Below are positions 53,151 through 63,158 of a stretch of DNA of 64,000 bases, piece by piece. Under the pieces are notes generated by a model. It was not told the origin of the DNA, searched no databases, and saw only the letters and a program-made list of their open reading frames with translations. The stretch's first letter is position 1. The number at the start of each line of letters is the position of its first letter. Both the position numbers and the translations under genes were made by a program. This DNA is from Jezberella montanilacus (lineage in GTDB: Bacteria; Pseudomonadota; Gammaproteobacteria; Burkholderiales; Burkholderiaceae_B): positions 1-64,000 of the forward strand of contig NZ_PVTV01000019.1 of NCBI RefSeq assembly GCF_003003055.1, in the 5' to 3' direction.

Positions 53151-53864
53151 ATGCAAAACAGTTTGATGCAAAAAAAAGCAGTGTGTTTACTGAGCGGTGG
53201 TTTGGATTCAACCACTGTCGTGGCGATTGCCCAGGCCGAAGGTTACGAGGTCTATGCCCTGAGCTTTCGCTACGGACAGCGTCATGCCGTCGAACTTGAA
53301 AAAGCCAGCGCGTTTGCCAAAGCCAGAGGCGTAGCGCGCCATGTAACGATCGATATGGATATGCGTGCGTTTGGCGGATCTGCGCTAACTGCTGATATAG
53401 CCGTACCCAAAGGACATTCAGTAGAAGACATCAAGCAAGGCATACCAGTAACCTATGTGCCGGCTCGCAACACAATATTTTTAAGTTTTGCACTGGCCTG
53501 GGCCGAGACGCTCGGCGCACAAGACCTCTTCGTCGGTGTTAACGCGATGGATTACAGCGGCTACCCTGACTGCCGGCCTGAATACATTAACGCTTTTGAG
53601 ACCCTTGGCAACCTCGCGACCAAGGCGGGTGTAGAAGGCAAGCAACAGTTAAAGATTCACGCACCCCTGATCACGATGACCAAAGCTGACATCGTACGAA
53701 AAGGTACTGAACTTGGCGTTGATTTTAGTGAGACCACCAGTTGCTATGACCCTGATCCGGCTGGCAAACCTTGTGGTCAATGCGACTCGTGTTTGCTTCG
53801 TGCAAAAGGTTTCATCGAGGCAGGCCTCATTGATCCGCTTTACGTCAAATTCGGCCTCGTCTGA
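53151..53864 (+). CDS. queC: 7-cyano-7-deazaguanine synthase
   Basis: A 237-residue QueC. The PP-loop [15 protein letters not shown] binds [18 protein letters not shown] and [17 protein letters not shown] follow, and the zinc site is [21 protein letters not shown]. It converts 7-carboxy-7-deazaguanine to preQ0 for queuosine. Start is uncertain: ATG 53151 and ATG 53166 lie in a tandem duplication (TTTGATGCAAAA repeated), and neither has a strong ribosome site. Its stop overlaps the next ATG (TGATG), forming a queC-queD-queE operon. Confidence 0.93.
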   Translation: MQNSLMQKKAVCLLSGGLDSTTVVAIAQAEGYEVYALSFRYGQRHAVELEKASAFAKARGVARHVTIDMDMRAFGGSALTADIAVPKGHSVEDIKQGIPVTYVPARNTIFLSFALAWAETLGAQDLFVGVNAMDYSGYPDCRPEYINAFETLGNLATKAGVEGKQQLKIHAPLITMTKADIVRKGTELGVDFSETTSCYDPDPAGKPCGQCDSCLLRAKGFIEAGLIDPLYVKFGLV

Positions 53865-54973
53865 TGGAAGAACAACTGCTATACGTGGCCGCTGCTCGCT
53901 TTGAAGCGGCTTGCCAGGTTGACTGCCTGCCGGCGGGACACCGCTCTGCAAAGTTACATGGCCATAGCTATCTCGGCGAAGTCAGGGTCAAGCTGCCGCT
54001 AGGCTGGGCCGAGTTTCCCGGTGCTGAAGTGTATGCGCTAAGGGTTCAACTGCAGCAATGCGTGGCACCGCTGGACTACAGTCATCTGAACACACACCTC
54101 AACGAACCAACCGATGAAAACATTGCGCGCTGGATACGGAAGCGGCTCGGTGGTCTGCCTGGTGGGGTGCCAGGCATCGTCGCGGTCGGCGTGCAAAGTA
54201 CAACGGAATCAGGGGTAGATTTAGACGCGTCGGATCACGCACATGTCTGGCGTCGCTACGTGTTTCAATCGGCACATCAGCTACCTCATGTGCCGGCGGA
54301 CCATAAATGCGGACGTATGCATGGACATGGTTTTGAGGTCATCCTTCATGCCAATCGTGACTTAGGTCAACAAGCGCTTTCGATTGATTACGATCAGCTG
54401 GATGCCTTGTGGGCACCCATTCATGCCGAACTTGATCACGCCTGTCTGAATGATATACCCGGCCTGGAGAACCCAACCAGTGAGAACATCTCTGCCTGGA
54501 TTTGGGTCAAGCTTAAACCGCGACTACCAGAACTGAGCTGGGTGACCGTTTACGAAACAGCTCAATGCGGCGCCCATTTCGACGGCCATCACTATCGAAT
54601 ATGGAAAGAATTCACCCTTGACAGCGCAGTGCAGCTCAAGCGCGCACCTGACGGGGATGCAAGAAGACGCATACATGGTCATACCTTCACCTTGCGCCTG
54701 CATCTTCATGCACCACTCGATACCGTGCGAGGCTGGACCGTCGATTTTGGTGATGTGAAAGAGGTTTTTGATCCAATTTTTAAACAGCTCGATCATCAGC
54801 CTTTGCATGAAGTGCTGGCAGACAGCGACTCTGACACGGCAAACATTGCCCGATACATCAAGACCCTTGCCTCAGCAAAAATCCCTGAAATGGATCGTAT
54901 TGATTTGTTTGAAACTCCAGGGTGTGGCGTCATCCTTTATTGGGGTGAGCTCGGGCCCGCCCTCCCTGTTTGA
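53864..54973 (+). CDS. queD: Triple-domain 6-carboxytetrahydropterin synthase (QueD), only the middle domain canonical
   Basis: A 369-residue protein made of three tandem T-fold QueD domains (about 1-122, 128-242, 243-360); normal QueD has one, about 120-140 residues. The middle domain is canonical: SAHQLPHVPADHKCGRMHGH gives the zinc His138, catalytic Cys149 and His153/155, then LDHACLND (Asp191-His192) and YETAQCG (Glu231). Domain 1 has Cys17 for the first zinc His, Ser28 for Cys and Tyr72 for His. Domain 3 has Val256 and Arg267 at those places but keeps HGH, LDH and Glu350. QueD-fold enzymes assemble as trimers, so this may be a fused trimer with one active site. Confidence 0.9.
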   Translation: MEEQLLYVAAARFEAACQVDCLPAGHRSAKLHGHSYLGEVRVKLPLGWAEFPGAEVYALRVQLQQCVAPLDYSHLNTHLNEPTDENIARWIRKRLGGLPGGVPGIVAVGVQSTTESGVDLDASDHAHVWRRYVFQSAHQLPHVPADHKCGRMHGHGFEVILHANRDLGQQALSIDYDQLDALWAPIHAELDHACLNDIPGLENPTSENISAWIWVKLKPRLPELSWVTVYETAQCGAHFDGHHYRIWKEFTLDSAVQLKRAPDGDARRRIHGHTFTLRLHLHAPLDTVRGWTVDFGDVKEVFDPIFKQLDHQPLHEVLADSDSDTANIARYIKTLASAKIPEMDRIDLFETPGCGVILYWGELGPALPV

Positions 54974-54980
54974 GCTTCCC

Positions 54981-55616
54981 ATGACCTATAGCGTAAAAGA
55001 AATTTTTTACACCCTGCAAGGGGAAGGTGCGCAAGCTGGTATGCCTGCGGTGTTTTTGCGCTTTGCTGGTTGCAACTTGTGGACTGGGCGCGAGTCAGAA
55101 CGAAGTACGGCTGTCTGTCAATTTTGCGATACAGACTTTATCGGCACCGATGGAATCAACGGCAATAAATTTTTGAATGCGGCAAGCCTAGCAGCCAAAG
55201 TGGCTTCACTCTGGCCTCAACAATCGCCTGATCATCGCTTAGTCGTTTGCACTGGCGGTGAGCCGCTGCTGCAGCTTGATGCTGATGCAATCCACGCACT
55301 ACACGCCCTAGGGTTTCGTATTGCCGTTGAAACCAATGGCACCATCAAAGCACCCGAAGGAATTGACTGGCTATGTGTGAGCCCCAAGTCAGACGCGCCG
55401 CTCAATCAGATCAGCGGCCAAGAGCTCAAACTTGTCTTCCCGCAAATTAAAGCGCGACCCGAACTCTTCGAAGCCTTGGACTTCGAACATTTTCTGTTGC
55501 AACCGATGGATAGCAACGAACAAGCGGCCAATACGCGAGCCGCAATCCAATACTGTCTTGATCACCCAAAATGGCGCCTGAGTTTGCAGACCCATAAGAT
55601 TATCGGGATTGCTTGA
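54981..55616 (+). CDS. queE: 7-carboxy-7-deazaguanine synthase
   Basis: A 211-residue radical-SAM enzyme, proteobacterial QueE type. KEIFYTLQGEGAQAGMPAVF is the usual start; the cluster motif has the expanded C-x14-C-x2-C form in GCNLWTGRESERSTAVCQFC. VVCTGGEPLLQLDADAIHAL binds SAM. It converts carboxytetrahydropterin to carboxydeazaguanine, the step between QueD and QueC. ATG 54981 is seven bases after the queD stop. Its 3' end overlaps the converging CoA-transferase gene by 17 bases. Confidence 0.94.
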   Translation: MTYSVKEIFYTLQGEGAQAGMPAVFLRFAGCNLWTGRESERSTAVCQFCDTDFIGTDGINGNKFLNAASLAAKVASLWPQQSPDHRLVVCTGGEPLLQLDADAIHALHALGFRIAVETNGTIKAPEGIDWLCVSPKSDAPLNQISGQELKLVFPQIKARPELFEALDFEHFLLQPMDSNEQAANTRAAIQYCLDHPKWRLSLQTHKIIGIA

Positions 55617-56769
55617 GGCTATCCAATATCTCTTGAGTATGTTCGCCCAGCAAGGGCGCAGGTCTTGTAAACCCGCCAGGCGTTTCGGACAGTCTTGGAA
55701 CGATGTTATGCATACGTATCGAGCCAAGATCTCTGTCTTCCAGTTCAACGATAGCCTCACGACCGTCAATATAGGGGTGTCCTACCAGATCAGCCACTGA
55801 GCAAACAGGACCCACCGTCACGCCCGCTGCCTCGAAAAGTTCGAGGTTTTCAGCTTGAGTGCGCGCCGCGATGAAATTGCCGATCAGACGATCCAGCTCA
55901 TCACGATTCTTGACTCGTGCATCATTGGTGCTGAAGCGCTCGTCGTACTTGAGCTCAGGACGGTCGATAGTATCGAGAATTTTCATGGCCATCGATTGCA
56001 TCGATCCAGACAACGCGACAAATCGCTGATCCGCGCAAACATAAACATTGCGCGGTGCCGTGTGGGTGGATTGGTTGCCTGCTCGCATGGTGGCTTCGCC
56101 CGTCAACTGATATTTGGCTGCCTCGGAGGCGATCACTGAAAAGATCGGCTCAAACAAGGACAAGTCGATTACCTGACCCCTAGCTTCTTTCTCGGCCACC
56201 CGTAACGCAGTCAACACCCCTGCAGCCCCGTACACACCCGCGATCATATCTGCCAAAGCAAGTGGCGGCAATGCAGGGGGCTTATCCGCAAAGCCATTAA
56301 GATGTGCAAAACCTGACATTGCTTCAACCAAGGTACCGAAACCAGGTTTGTGGCTAAAGGGACCTGTCTGACCCCAGCCTGATACGCGCACCACGACTAA
56401 CGCCGGATTGATCGAAAGAAGCAGCTCGGGGCTTAGCCCCATTTTTTCGAGTCCACCGGGTACAAAGTTCTCAATCAGAACTTGGGCGGTCGCCACGAGA
56501 CTTTTAAAAGTATTCAGCCCGTCGTCTGACTTAAGATCCAGCACAAGCGAACGTTTGTTACGGCCATACACCTTCCAGTAAATGTCCCAGCCCGCTTCGC
56601 GCCAATTGCGCAAATCGTCACCTGAGCCCTCACGCTCGACTTTAATCACATCAGCACCGAAATCAGCCAAGTAAGCAGACATCATGTTGCCAGCGACCAG
56701 ACGCGACATATCTAATACACGCACGCCAGCTAGGGGTCCAATGTGATCAGGATCAAATTTTTTGCTCAT
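55600..56769 (-). CDS. CaiB/BaiF (family III) CoA-transferase
   Basis: A 389-residue family III CoA-transferase. VLDMSRLVAGNMMSAYLADF, GADVIKVEREGSGDDLRNWR, YGRNKRSLVLDLKSDDGLNT, LIENFVPGGLEKMG and VSGWGQTGPFSHKPGFGTLV are typical, and LPPLALADMIAGVYGA holds the Asp in the nucleophile position. The C-terminus has the PAPLLGEHTQEIL ending. ATG 56769 (MSKKFDPD) is chosen; a frame extension of 14 codons upstream is less likely. Substrate unknown. Confidence 0.9.
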   Translation of the reverse strand: MSKKFDPDHIGPLAGVRVLDMSRLVAGNMMSAYLADFGADVIKVEREGSGDDLRNWREAGWDIYWKVYGRNKRSLVLDLKSDDGLNTFKSLVATAQVLIENFVPGGLEKMGLSPELLLSINPALVVVRVSGWGQTGPFSHKPGFGTLVEAMSGFAHLNGFADKPPALPPLALADMIAGVYGAAGVLTALRVAEKEARGQVIDLSLFEPIFSVIASEAAKYQLTGEATMRAGNQSTHTAPRNVYVCADQRFVALSGSMQSMAMKILDTIDRPELKYDERFSTNDARVKNRDELDRLIGNFIAARTQAENLELFEAAGVTVGPVCSVADLVGHPYIDGREAIVELEDRDLGSIRMHNIVPRLSETPGGFTRPAPLLGEHTQEILDSLKQSR

Positions 56770-56847
56770 CGGTTTCGTCTTGTGATTCTGGCATTCGATT
56801 ATATTCAGCATACTGGATAAACCACTGTCACTATCGGAGACAATCTC

Positions 56848-57660
56848 ATGACTTCACGGTCAATTTTCAAAACGGTCTGTGCGATCGCCCTAACATTGGT
56901 GCTTGGGCAAGCACAAGCCTACGATACCCCTAAGGTTACGCAGCCACACACTGCGAAAATCACCTCAGGCATCTATGTCGGCAACAGTTTTTTCTACTAC
57001 AACAACAGCATGCATGGCCACGTTAGTAATCTGCTGAAAGCGGCTGCGACCAAACAAGAATTCAGAAGCACCTCAATCACCATCGGGGGATCTGGCCTCG
57101 ACTGGCATAACGTCGAAAGCTATTTCGCCCCGAACGGCATTGGCCGGTATTCCTTCGTAGGCAATAACGAAGTGCAATTCAACAAGCTTGATAAGCTCTG
57201 GGATATCGCGATCATGATGGATTGCAGTCAGTGCCCCATCCACCCGCAACTGCAGCCTATTTTCTATGAATACGTAAAGAAACACGGAGATACTGTTCGC
57301 AGCCATGGTGCAGAGCCTATGCTGTTCATGTCTTGGGCATATGACGACAAACCTGAAATGACCGAACCGCTTGCAGCCGAGTATGTCAAAGCAGGCAATC
57401 TGAACAATATGATGGTTATCCCAGCTGGTTTAGCCTTTGCAGCGTCCAAAAAGGCGCGGCCAGACTTGAACCTGTACGCGCCAGATCACCGTCACCCGAG
57501 TCTTGCCGGTACTTACCTGGGCGCGAGTGTGGTCTACGCATCCTTGTTCAGGCAATCCCCGGTTGGCAATCCTTACACAGCTGGTCTGGATGCTGCAACG
57601 GTGGCGTTTCTGCAGAATACTGCATGGGATACTGTCAAATCTTTTTACGGGATCAAGTAA
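56848..57660 (+). CDS. Secreted SGNH/DUF4886-like hydrolase
   Basis: A 270-residue exported protein with signal peptide ending GQAQAYD. The start of the mature part, SGIYVGNSFFYYNNSMHGHV, matches the DUF4886 opening (IGNSFTYYN type), a branch of SGNH hydrolases with the nucleophile Ser in GNS. ITIGGSGLDWH supplies the second block, and APDHRHPSLAGTYLGA the closing Asp-x2-His block. The usual GxND block is not evident (DIAIMMDCSQCP). Likely an esterase or acetyl-hydrolase on an envelope or environmental polymer; substrate unknown. Confidence 0.7.
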   Translation: MTSRSIFKTVCAIALTLVLGQAQAYDTPKVTQPHTAKITSGIYVGNSFFYYNNSMHGHVSNLLKAAATKQEFRSTSITIGGSGLDWHNVESYFAPNGIGRYSFVGNNEVQFNKLDKLWDIAIMMDCSQCPIHPQLQPIFYEYVKKHGDTVRSHGAEPMLFMSWAYDDKPEMTEPLAAEYVKAGNLNNMMVIPAGLAFAASKKARPDLNLYAPDHRHPSLAGTYLGASVVYASLFRQSPVGNPYTAGLDAATVAFLQNTAWDTVKSFYGIK

Positions 57661-57705
57661 GATCAGGTACTCGTGCTGACAGAACAATAAAAGAGACTTA
57701 AAGTC

Positions 57706-59214
57706 ATGAGCTACATCTTGGCGCTGGATCAAGGCACAACGAGTTCGCGAGCGATTCTGTTCAACGCCGCTGGCGAAGTCGTGTGTACCGCTCAAGAAGA
57801 ATTCGAGCAGATTTTCCCGCACCCGGGCTGGGTTGAGCACAACGCCAACACCATCTGGTCCTCGCAACTCAGCGTGATGCAGGCGGTCGTCGCCGAGGCC
57901 AGGTCCAAGCACACGATGTCGCTTGATGCCATTGCTGCAATCGCTATCACTAACCAACGTGAAACCACTGTTGTGTGGGATAGAAAAACAGGTCTGCCTA
58001 TTGCCAATGCAATTGTCTGGCAAGACCGCCGGACCGTCGATTTTTGCCAAAGTATGCGAGAGGCTGGGCACGCCCAATTGGTGGCGGACAAGACTGGTTT
58101 GCTCATTGACAGCTATTTTTCTGCAACAAAGATACGCTGGATACTTGATAACGTCGACGGTGCACGCGTGAGGGCTGAGCGGGGCGAACTAGCTTTTGGC
58201 ACGATTGATACCTGGCTGGTGTGGCAACTGACAAACGGCAAAGTGCATGCAACTGATCCAAGTAACGCTTCGCGTTCGATGCTGTTCAATCTGCGGACAT
58301 TGGATTGGGATCAGGACCTGCTGGACTTGTTCGACATCCCTCGTTCGTTACTACCGCATATCGTGCCGAGTTCTGGCATTCTCGGTCACAGCGAAGCCGA
58401 TCTGCTGGGACGATCTTTACCCATCGCATCTATCATCGGGGATCAGCAAGCAGCAACCTTTGGGCAGGCTTGTTTCAAGCTGGGCATGGCGAAAAACACC
58501 TATGGCACAGGTTGCTTTATGTTGATGAATACAGGCGATCAGGCATACCCCAGTAAAAATCGTTTGCTCACGACTGTGGGCTGGCAAAGACAAGCCAATC
58601 AGGCTGCCACCTATTGCCTCGAAGGTTCTGTCTTCATGGGCGGGGCGACGATCCAGTGGTTACGCGACGGACTTGGGATCATTAATCGCGCAGGGGATGT
58701 AGAGGCGTTGGCGGCTTCTGTGCCGGATACCGGAGATGCCTATCTGGTGCCTGCCTTCACCGGTCTCGGTGCACCGGACTGGGACGGTCGAGCAAGAGGA
58801 TCTTTAGTAGGCATCACGCGCGGCACAACCAAGGCTCACCTCGCCCGAGCCGCTCTTGAATCGATTGCTTTGCAAGTCGCTGGCGTGCTTGGCGCGATGC
58901 AAAAAGATTCGAGTATCGCCTTGAGCGAACTCAGAGCCGATGGGGGTGCCTGTCACAATAATCTCTTGATGCAGATGCAAGCTGATTTCTCTGGCGTCGC
59001 AGTGGTCAGACCCAAAGTGACAGAAACAACTGCACTGGGTGCTGCCTACCTTGCAGGCTTGGCGACTGGTGTGTGGTCCGATACCGAACAGATCTCGTCG
59101 CTGTGGGCCGTTGACCGCGTTTTCGAACCCTTGATGGACGAAGCTGCAAGACAAAACAAGATTGCAAGGTGGCGCCAGGCCGTAGAACGTTCACTGGGAT
59201 GGGCCGAGAATTGA
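57706..59214 (+). CDS. glpK: Glycerol kinase
   Basis: A 502-residue FGGY kinase. [20 protein letters not shown] is the ATP-binding opening, [19 protein letters not shown] and [10 protein letters not shown] follow, then [20 protein letters not shown] and the FGGY-signature-like [18 protein letters not shown]. It phosphorylates glycerol to glycerol-3-phosphate. AGAGACTT precedes the ATG. glpD follows directly; no glpF or glpR is visible in the window. Confidence 0.96.
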   Translation: MSYILALDQGTTSSRAILFNAAGEVVCTAQEEFEQIFPHPGWVEHNANTIWSSQLSVMQAVVAEARSKHTMSLDAIAAIAITNQRETTVVWDRKTGLPIANAIVWQDRRTVDFCQSMREAGHAQLVADKTGLLIDSYFSATKIRWILDNVDGARVRAERGELAFGTIDTWLVWQLTNGKVHATDPSNASRSMLFNLRTLDWDQDLLDLFDIPRSLLPHIVPSSGILGHSEADLLGRSLPIASIIGDQQAATFGQACFKLGMAKNTYGTGCFMLMNTGDQAYPSKNRLLTTVGWQRQANQAATYCLEGSVFMGGATIQWLRDGLGIINRAGDVEALAASVPDTGDAYLVPAFTGLGAPDWDGRARGSLVGITRGTTKAHLARAALESIALQVAGVLGAMQKDSSIALSELRADGGACHNNLLMQMQADFSGVAVVRPKVTETTALGAAYLAGLATGVWSDTEQISSLWAVDRVFEPLMDEAARQNKIARWRQAVERSLGWAEN

Positions 59215-59222
59215 ACACCTTC

Positions 59223-60806
59223 ATGAACAGGCCTGAACCAACTGACAGAGCTCAGTTGCTCGATCGCCTCGGTGCACTCGTTCAATATGATTTGGCCATC
59301 GTGGGTGGTGGCGCGACCGGACTGGGCATTGCTTTGGACGCTGCGGCGCGCGGCTTCAGCGTGGCGTTAATCGAGTCAGAAGATTTTGCACACGGCACCT
59401 CGTCGCGATCAACTAAGTTATTACACGGTGGGGTGAGATACCTCGCACAAGGTAACATCTCTCTCGTTCAAGAGGCCTTGCACGAACGCTCGACGGTTTT
59501 GCATAATGCACCACATCTCTCACAACGCTTGTCTTTTATTCTGCCCTGCTACAAGTACTGGCAAATACCGTTTTATGCGATAGGCCTGCAGATGTACGAC
59601 GCGCTCGCTGGCAAGCGAGGTTTGGGCAAAACTCAAATCATGGGATCGTCTGCCACCCGGCGCAGCATGCCCAATCTGCAACTGAGGCAACTGAAAGGCT
59701 CGGTCCGGTACTGGGATGCCCAATTCGACGATGCAAGGTTGGCGCTCGCTCTGGCTCGTACCGCTGCGCAGCGTGGCGCCCTGCTCGTGAATTACTGCAA
59801 GGTCAATGAGCTGATCCATGAAAACGGTCGAATAAGTGGACTGGTTTGCGAGGACAGGGAAACGCAGCAGTCTTTTAAAATCTCAGCCAAATGCGTCATT
59901 AACGCAGCAGGTGTCTGGGTTGACAGATTGCGAGCAAGCGACGATGCCACGCGCAATCAAGTCAGCCAGGCTATCGTGGCCCCGAGCCAAGGTGTGCATA
60001 TCAGTGTGGACGCCAGTTTCTTGCCAGGACATGAGGCCCTGATCGTGCCTAAAACTGCTGACGGTCGGGTTTTATTTGCCGTGCCTTGGCGCGGCAAAGT
60101 GATTCTCGGCACCACCGACACACCAAGACATGATCTGAGCCGAGAACCAGACCCTTTTAAAGCAGAGCTGGATTTTATTCTTGATGAAGGTGCCAAATAC
60201 CTCGAGCGAGCGCCGACTCGGGCTGATGTCAAAAGCATCTGGGTAGGCTTACGACCATTAGTCAAACCACCATCAGATGACGGCGATAACACCAAAAAAA
60301 TCAGTCGTGAACATACCGTCTTGATCAGCCCAAGCAAACTGGTCACGGTGACAGGCGGAAAATGGACAACCTATCGCGTGATGGCACAAGATGCTTTGAA
60401 TCATTGTTTTGACGCTGGTTTATTGTCGAAAAAACAAGGTGACGACACGGTCAGGTTGCTACTGGTTGGGGCGCAACAGAACCAGCATTTTGTCGACCCC
60501 ATGGTCGTCGCAGGTGGCGCAGCTTTGTACGGGGACGAGGCGGATGAACTGCTTAACCTGCCCGGCCATGACAACGAATTAGGCGGTCAGCTGACTGAGG
60601 CAATGGTCAGGTTCGCGGCACGATATGAATATGCCCGCAAGGTCGAAGACGTATTAGCCAGACGCGCGCGCATCTTATTTCTGGACGCCAGACTGGCGCA
60701 AAGCATGGCACCCAGCGTGGCCGGTATCTTGCAAAGTGAAACCGGGATTGATCCCGGCCTGTCTGAGTTTCTCGAATTGTGCGAACACTATTTACGGCTG
60801 CCTTAA
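59223..60806 (+). CDS. glpD: Aerobic glycerol-3-phosphate dehydrogenase
   Basis: A 527-residue FAD enzyme. DLAIVGGGATGLGIALDAAA is the dinucleotide site, and ALIESEDFAHGTSSRSTKLL then HGGVRYLAQGNISLVQEAL is the GlpD signature. The central VPWRGKVILGTTDTPRHD and VTVTGGKWTTYRVMAQDAL are also diagnostic. It oxidises glycerol-3-phosphate to dihydroxyacetone phosphate and feeds quinone at the inner membrane. ATG 59223 lies nine bases after glpK; ATG 59199, overlapping glpK, is an alternative. Confidence 0.95.
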   Translation: MNRPEPTDRAQLLDRLGALVQYDLAIVGGGATGLGIALDAAARGFSVALIESEDFAHGTSSRSTKLLHGGVRYLAQGNISLVQEALHERSTVLHNAPHLSQRLSFILPCYKYWQIPFYAIGLQMYDALAGKRGLGKTQIMGSSATRRSMPNLQLRQLKGSVRYWDAQFDDARLALALARTAAQRGALLVNYCKVNELIHENGRISGLVCEDRETQQSFKISAKCVINAAGVWVDRLRASDDATRNQVSQAIVAPSQGVHISVDASFLPGHEALIVPKTADGRVLFAVPWRGKVILGTTDTPRHDLSREPDPFKAELDFILDEGAKYLERAPTRADVKSIWVGLRPLVKPPSDDGDNTKKISREHTVLISPSKLVTVTGGKWTTYRVMAQDALNHCFDAGLLSKKQGDDTVRLLLVGAQQNQHFVDPMVVAGGAALYGDEADELLNLPGHDNELGGQLTEAMVRFAARYEYARKVEDVLARRARILFLDARLAQSMAPSVAGILQSETGIDPGLSEFLELCEHYLRLP

Positions 60807-60811
60807 GGGTT

Positions 60812-61555
60812 TCAGGCCGCCATATGGATGCCTCCGTTAACACTGACATCCTCACCCGTCATGAAGCTGCTATCGCTACTGCATAAAAATGCAATCACAG
60901 AGGCTATCTCACCAGGTTGACCAAAACGTTTAAGTGGCGTTTGAGCGATCGAATCAGCACCACGCAATTTCATTAACTCTGTAGTCATCGGTGTCTCAAT
61001 AATACCGGGCGACACTGAGTTAACCCGGGTTCTTGGTGCTAACTCTCTTGCCAACGAACGCGTCAGGCTTAACAAGGCGCCTTTGGTGGTGCTGTAGTGC
61101 GTATTGTGGAAGGCACCTCGATGGGCGGCAACAGAAGCAATGTTTACGATGGCGCTCTCGTCACTCAGGTATGGTAGCGCGCGTTGGATCAGGTAAAAGA
61201 CGCCGTCCAGATTAATGCTCATGGTCTCACGCCATTGCTCATCGGTCATCCCGTCGACAGGCTGAAACTTGTAGATGGCTGCACCCGGCACCAGATAATC
61301 AATGCCACCAAAGCGATCTGCCGCGAGTTTCACCAAAGCTTCGCAATCTTTGGATGAGGCTGCGTCCATGGCGAAGGTTGCGCAGCGTTCTGGGGCGAGC
61401 CCAAGGTCTTGGACGACTGCAGCTAACGCAGTATTATCCCGATCGGCCAAAACAAGATTGGCGCCGTCCCGGTAAAAGCGTTTAGCAATTTCCCTGCCAA
61501 TGCCGCCTGCTGCCCCAGTCAAGACTAGCGCACGACCTGCAAAATCGTATGTCAT
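60812..61555 (-). CDS. Short-chain dehydrogenase/reductase
   Basis: A 247-residue SDR: VLTGAAGGIGREIAKRFYRD, LVPGAAIYKFQPVDG in place of the usual NNAG, IVNIASVAAHRGAFHNTHYS with THYSTTKGALLSL for Tyr/Lys, and VNSVSPGIIETPM. The NNAG-to-PGAA change is unusual but seen in some SDRs. AAGGAGAATAGG precedes ATG 61555. It is the last gene of an operon with a GMC oxidoreductase and an AroE-like gene, presumably handling one alcohol or sugar-like compound. Confidence 0.88.
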   Translation of the reverse strand: MTYDFAGRALVLTGAAGGIGREIAKRFYRDGANLVLADRDNTALAAVVQDLGLAPERCATFAMDAASSKDCEALVKLAADRFGGIDYLVPGAAIYKFQPVDGMTDEQWRETMSINLDGVFYLIQRALPYLSDESAIVNIASVAAHRGAFHNTHYSTTKGALLSLTRSLARELAPRTRVNSVSPGIIETPMTTELMKLRGADSIAQTPLKRFGQPGEIASVIAFLCSSDSSFMTGEDVSVNGGIHMAA

Positions 61556-61556
61556 C

Positions 61557-63158
61557 CTATTCTCCTTTTTTTGCATCCATCAAGATCAGGTCGGCACCTT
61601 TTTCGGCGACCATCACCACCGCAGCCTGCGTGTTACCGGACACCATAGCTGGCATGACCGACGCATCGACGACGCGTAGTCCGTCAATCCCTTTGAACTT
61701 CAAGGATGGATCGACCACCGACCGCTCGTCAGTCCCCATCCTGCAGGTACCGGTTGGGTGATAGATTGTTTGGCCATTTTCTCGGGCAAAATCCAACCAT
61801 TGCTCATCAGTTTGAGTGACATCACCCGGCGACATTTCATGATCAATGTAATGACTCATGGCGGCTTGACCGACAATCCGTCGGGCGATTTTCATGCCAC
61901 TGACCAGAACATCCCTGTCTTCCTGCTCGGCTAGAAAATTAGGGCGGATACGCGGCTGTTTCGTGCTGTCAGCCGATTGAATATGAATACTGCCTAACGA
62001 CTTAGGTCTGAGCCCAGCCACCCCAATCGTCAAACCGGGGAAGGCATCCAGCTTTCTGATGGCTGCGTTGGCATAACTCGCATGCATGAAAAAATATTGC
62101 ACATCGGGTGTGGGAATATCGGGGCGGGATTTCACAAATCCATGCCCCAATCCAGTACCCAGAGTGAGAATGCCTTTGCGTTGAGTAAAGTACTGGAGTA
62201 CCGCGGCACTGAGGCGCCAACCTTGAGCTAATTCATTCAGTGTTTGCGTATTTTTGACGCGCCAGTTCATGCGTGTGGCGTAATGATCGATATAGTTTTC
62301 ACCCACCATTGGGCAGGCGTGCTTAACCTCGATGCCGTATTGCTGCAATAGTACCGGCTCGCCCACGCCAGATAATTCGAGTATCTGCGGGGTCTGTACC
62401 GCACCAGCGGCCATCACGACTTCACGCTTGGCAGAGACCTCGAATGAGCCTTCCGCAGAGCGATAGACAACCCCCGTGCAACGATTAGCCGCTAACTTTA
62501 GCTTCTGTACAGAAGCACCAGTTCGAATCGTCAGATTTTTGCGATGTCTAGCAGGATTGATGTAGCCATCCACCACAGTCCAACGTTGCCCATTTTTTTG
62601 CGATGCTTGATAGTAGCCAAAACCCGATTGATCACTGCCGTTGTAATCCTCTATCTGGCGATGACCCTCTTGCTCGGCCGCCTTCAAAAAAGCGCTCATC
62701 AGCGGATAACGCTCAGCGATCGGCGACACGTGCATCGGGCCGGTTTTGCCACGCCCTGCATCGCCAGGCAGATAGGTTTCGAACTTTCTAAAATACGGTT
62801 CAACGTCGGCTGCCGACCAACCTGTTGCACCTTGCAAAGCCCACTGATCGTAATCTTCGGGCTGGCCACGCACAAAGACCATGCCGTTAATCAAAGTCGA
62901 ACCCCCGAGCCCTTTACCGCGCGGAATCGCAATCTGACGGCCTTTGGTGCCCTCCTCAGGCTCAGTACTAAAGCGCCAGTTGTAGACCGGATCATTCAGT
63001 AGTTTGGTAAAACCGGCTGGTATCTTAATCCACATACTTTTGGGTTCACCACCCGCTTCAAGCATCAAAACCGTGTATTGACCATCAGCCGTTAAACGAT
63101 TAGCCAGTACACAAGCGGCTGTGCCACCACCCACTATCACATAGTCAAAGGTTTCCAT
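61557..63158 (-). CDS. GMC-family oxidoreductase (choline/alcohol dehydrogenase type)
   Basis: A 533-residue FAD enzyme. DYVIVGGGTAACVLANRLTA is the FAD site, GKGLGGSTLINGMVFVRGQP the first GMC signature, and AAGAVQTPQILELSGVGEP the second. The C-terminus IYHPTGTCRMGTDERSVVDP and VVDASVMPAMVSGNTQAAV carries the catalytic His region. Members oxidise alcohols such as choline or long-chain and polycyclic alcohols. It overlaps the AroE-like gene by one base and precedes the SDR, so they are co-expressed. Confidence 0.92.
   Translation of the reverse strand: METFDYVIVGGGTAACVLANRLTADGQYTVLMLEAGGEPKSMWIKIPAGFTKLLNDPVYNWRFSTEPEEGTKGRQIAIPRGKGLGGSTLINGMVFVRGQPEDYDQWALQGATGWSAADVEPYFRKFETYLPGDAGRGKTGPMHVSPIAERYPLMSAFLKAAEQEGHRQIEDYNGSDQSGFGYYQASQKNGQRWTVVDGYINPARHRKNLTIRTGASVQKLKLAANRCTGVVYRSAEGSFEVSAKREVVMAAGAVQTPQILELSGVGEPVLLQQYGIEVKHACPMVGENYIDHYATRMNWRVKNTQTLNELAQGWRLSAAVLQYFTQRKGILTLGTGLGHGFVKSRPDIPTPDVQYFFMHASYANAAIRKLDAFPGLTIGVAGLRPKSLGSIHIQSADSTKQPRIRPNFLAEQEDRDVLVSGMKIARRIVGQAAMSHYIDHEMSPGDVTQTDEQWLDFARENGQTIYHPTGTCRMGTDERSVVDPSLKFKGIDGLRVVDASVMPAMVSGNTQAAVVMVAEKGADLILMDAKKGE

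Noticed and set aside
54768-54980. A 71-residue extension of QueE into queD
   Set aside because: QueE homology begins at MTYSVKEIFYT (54981); the upstream part is an out-of-frame reading of queD.
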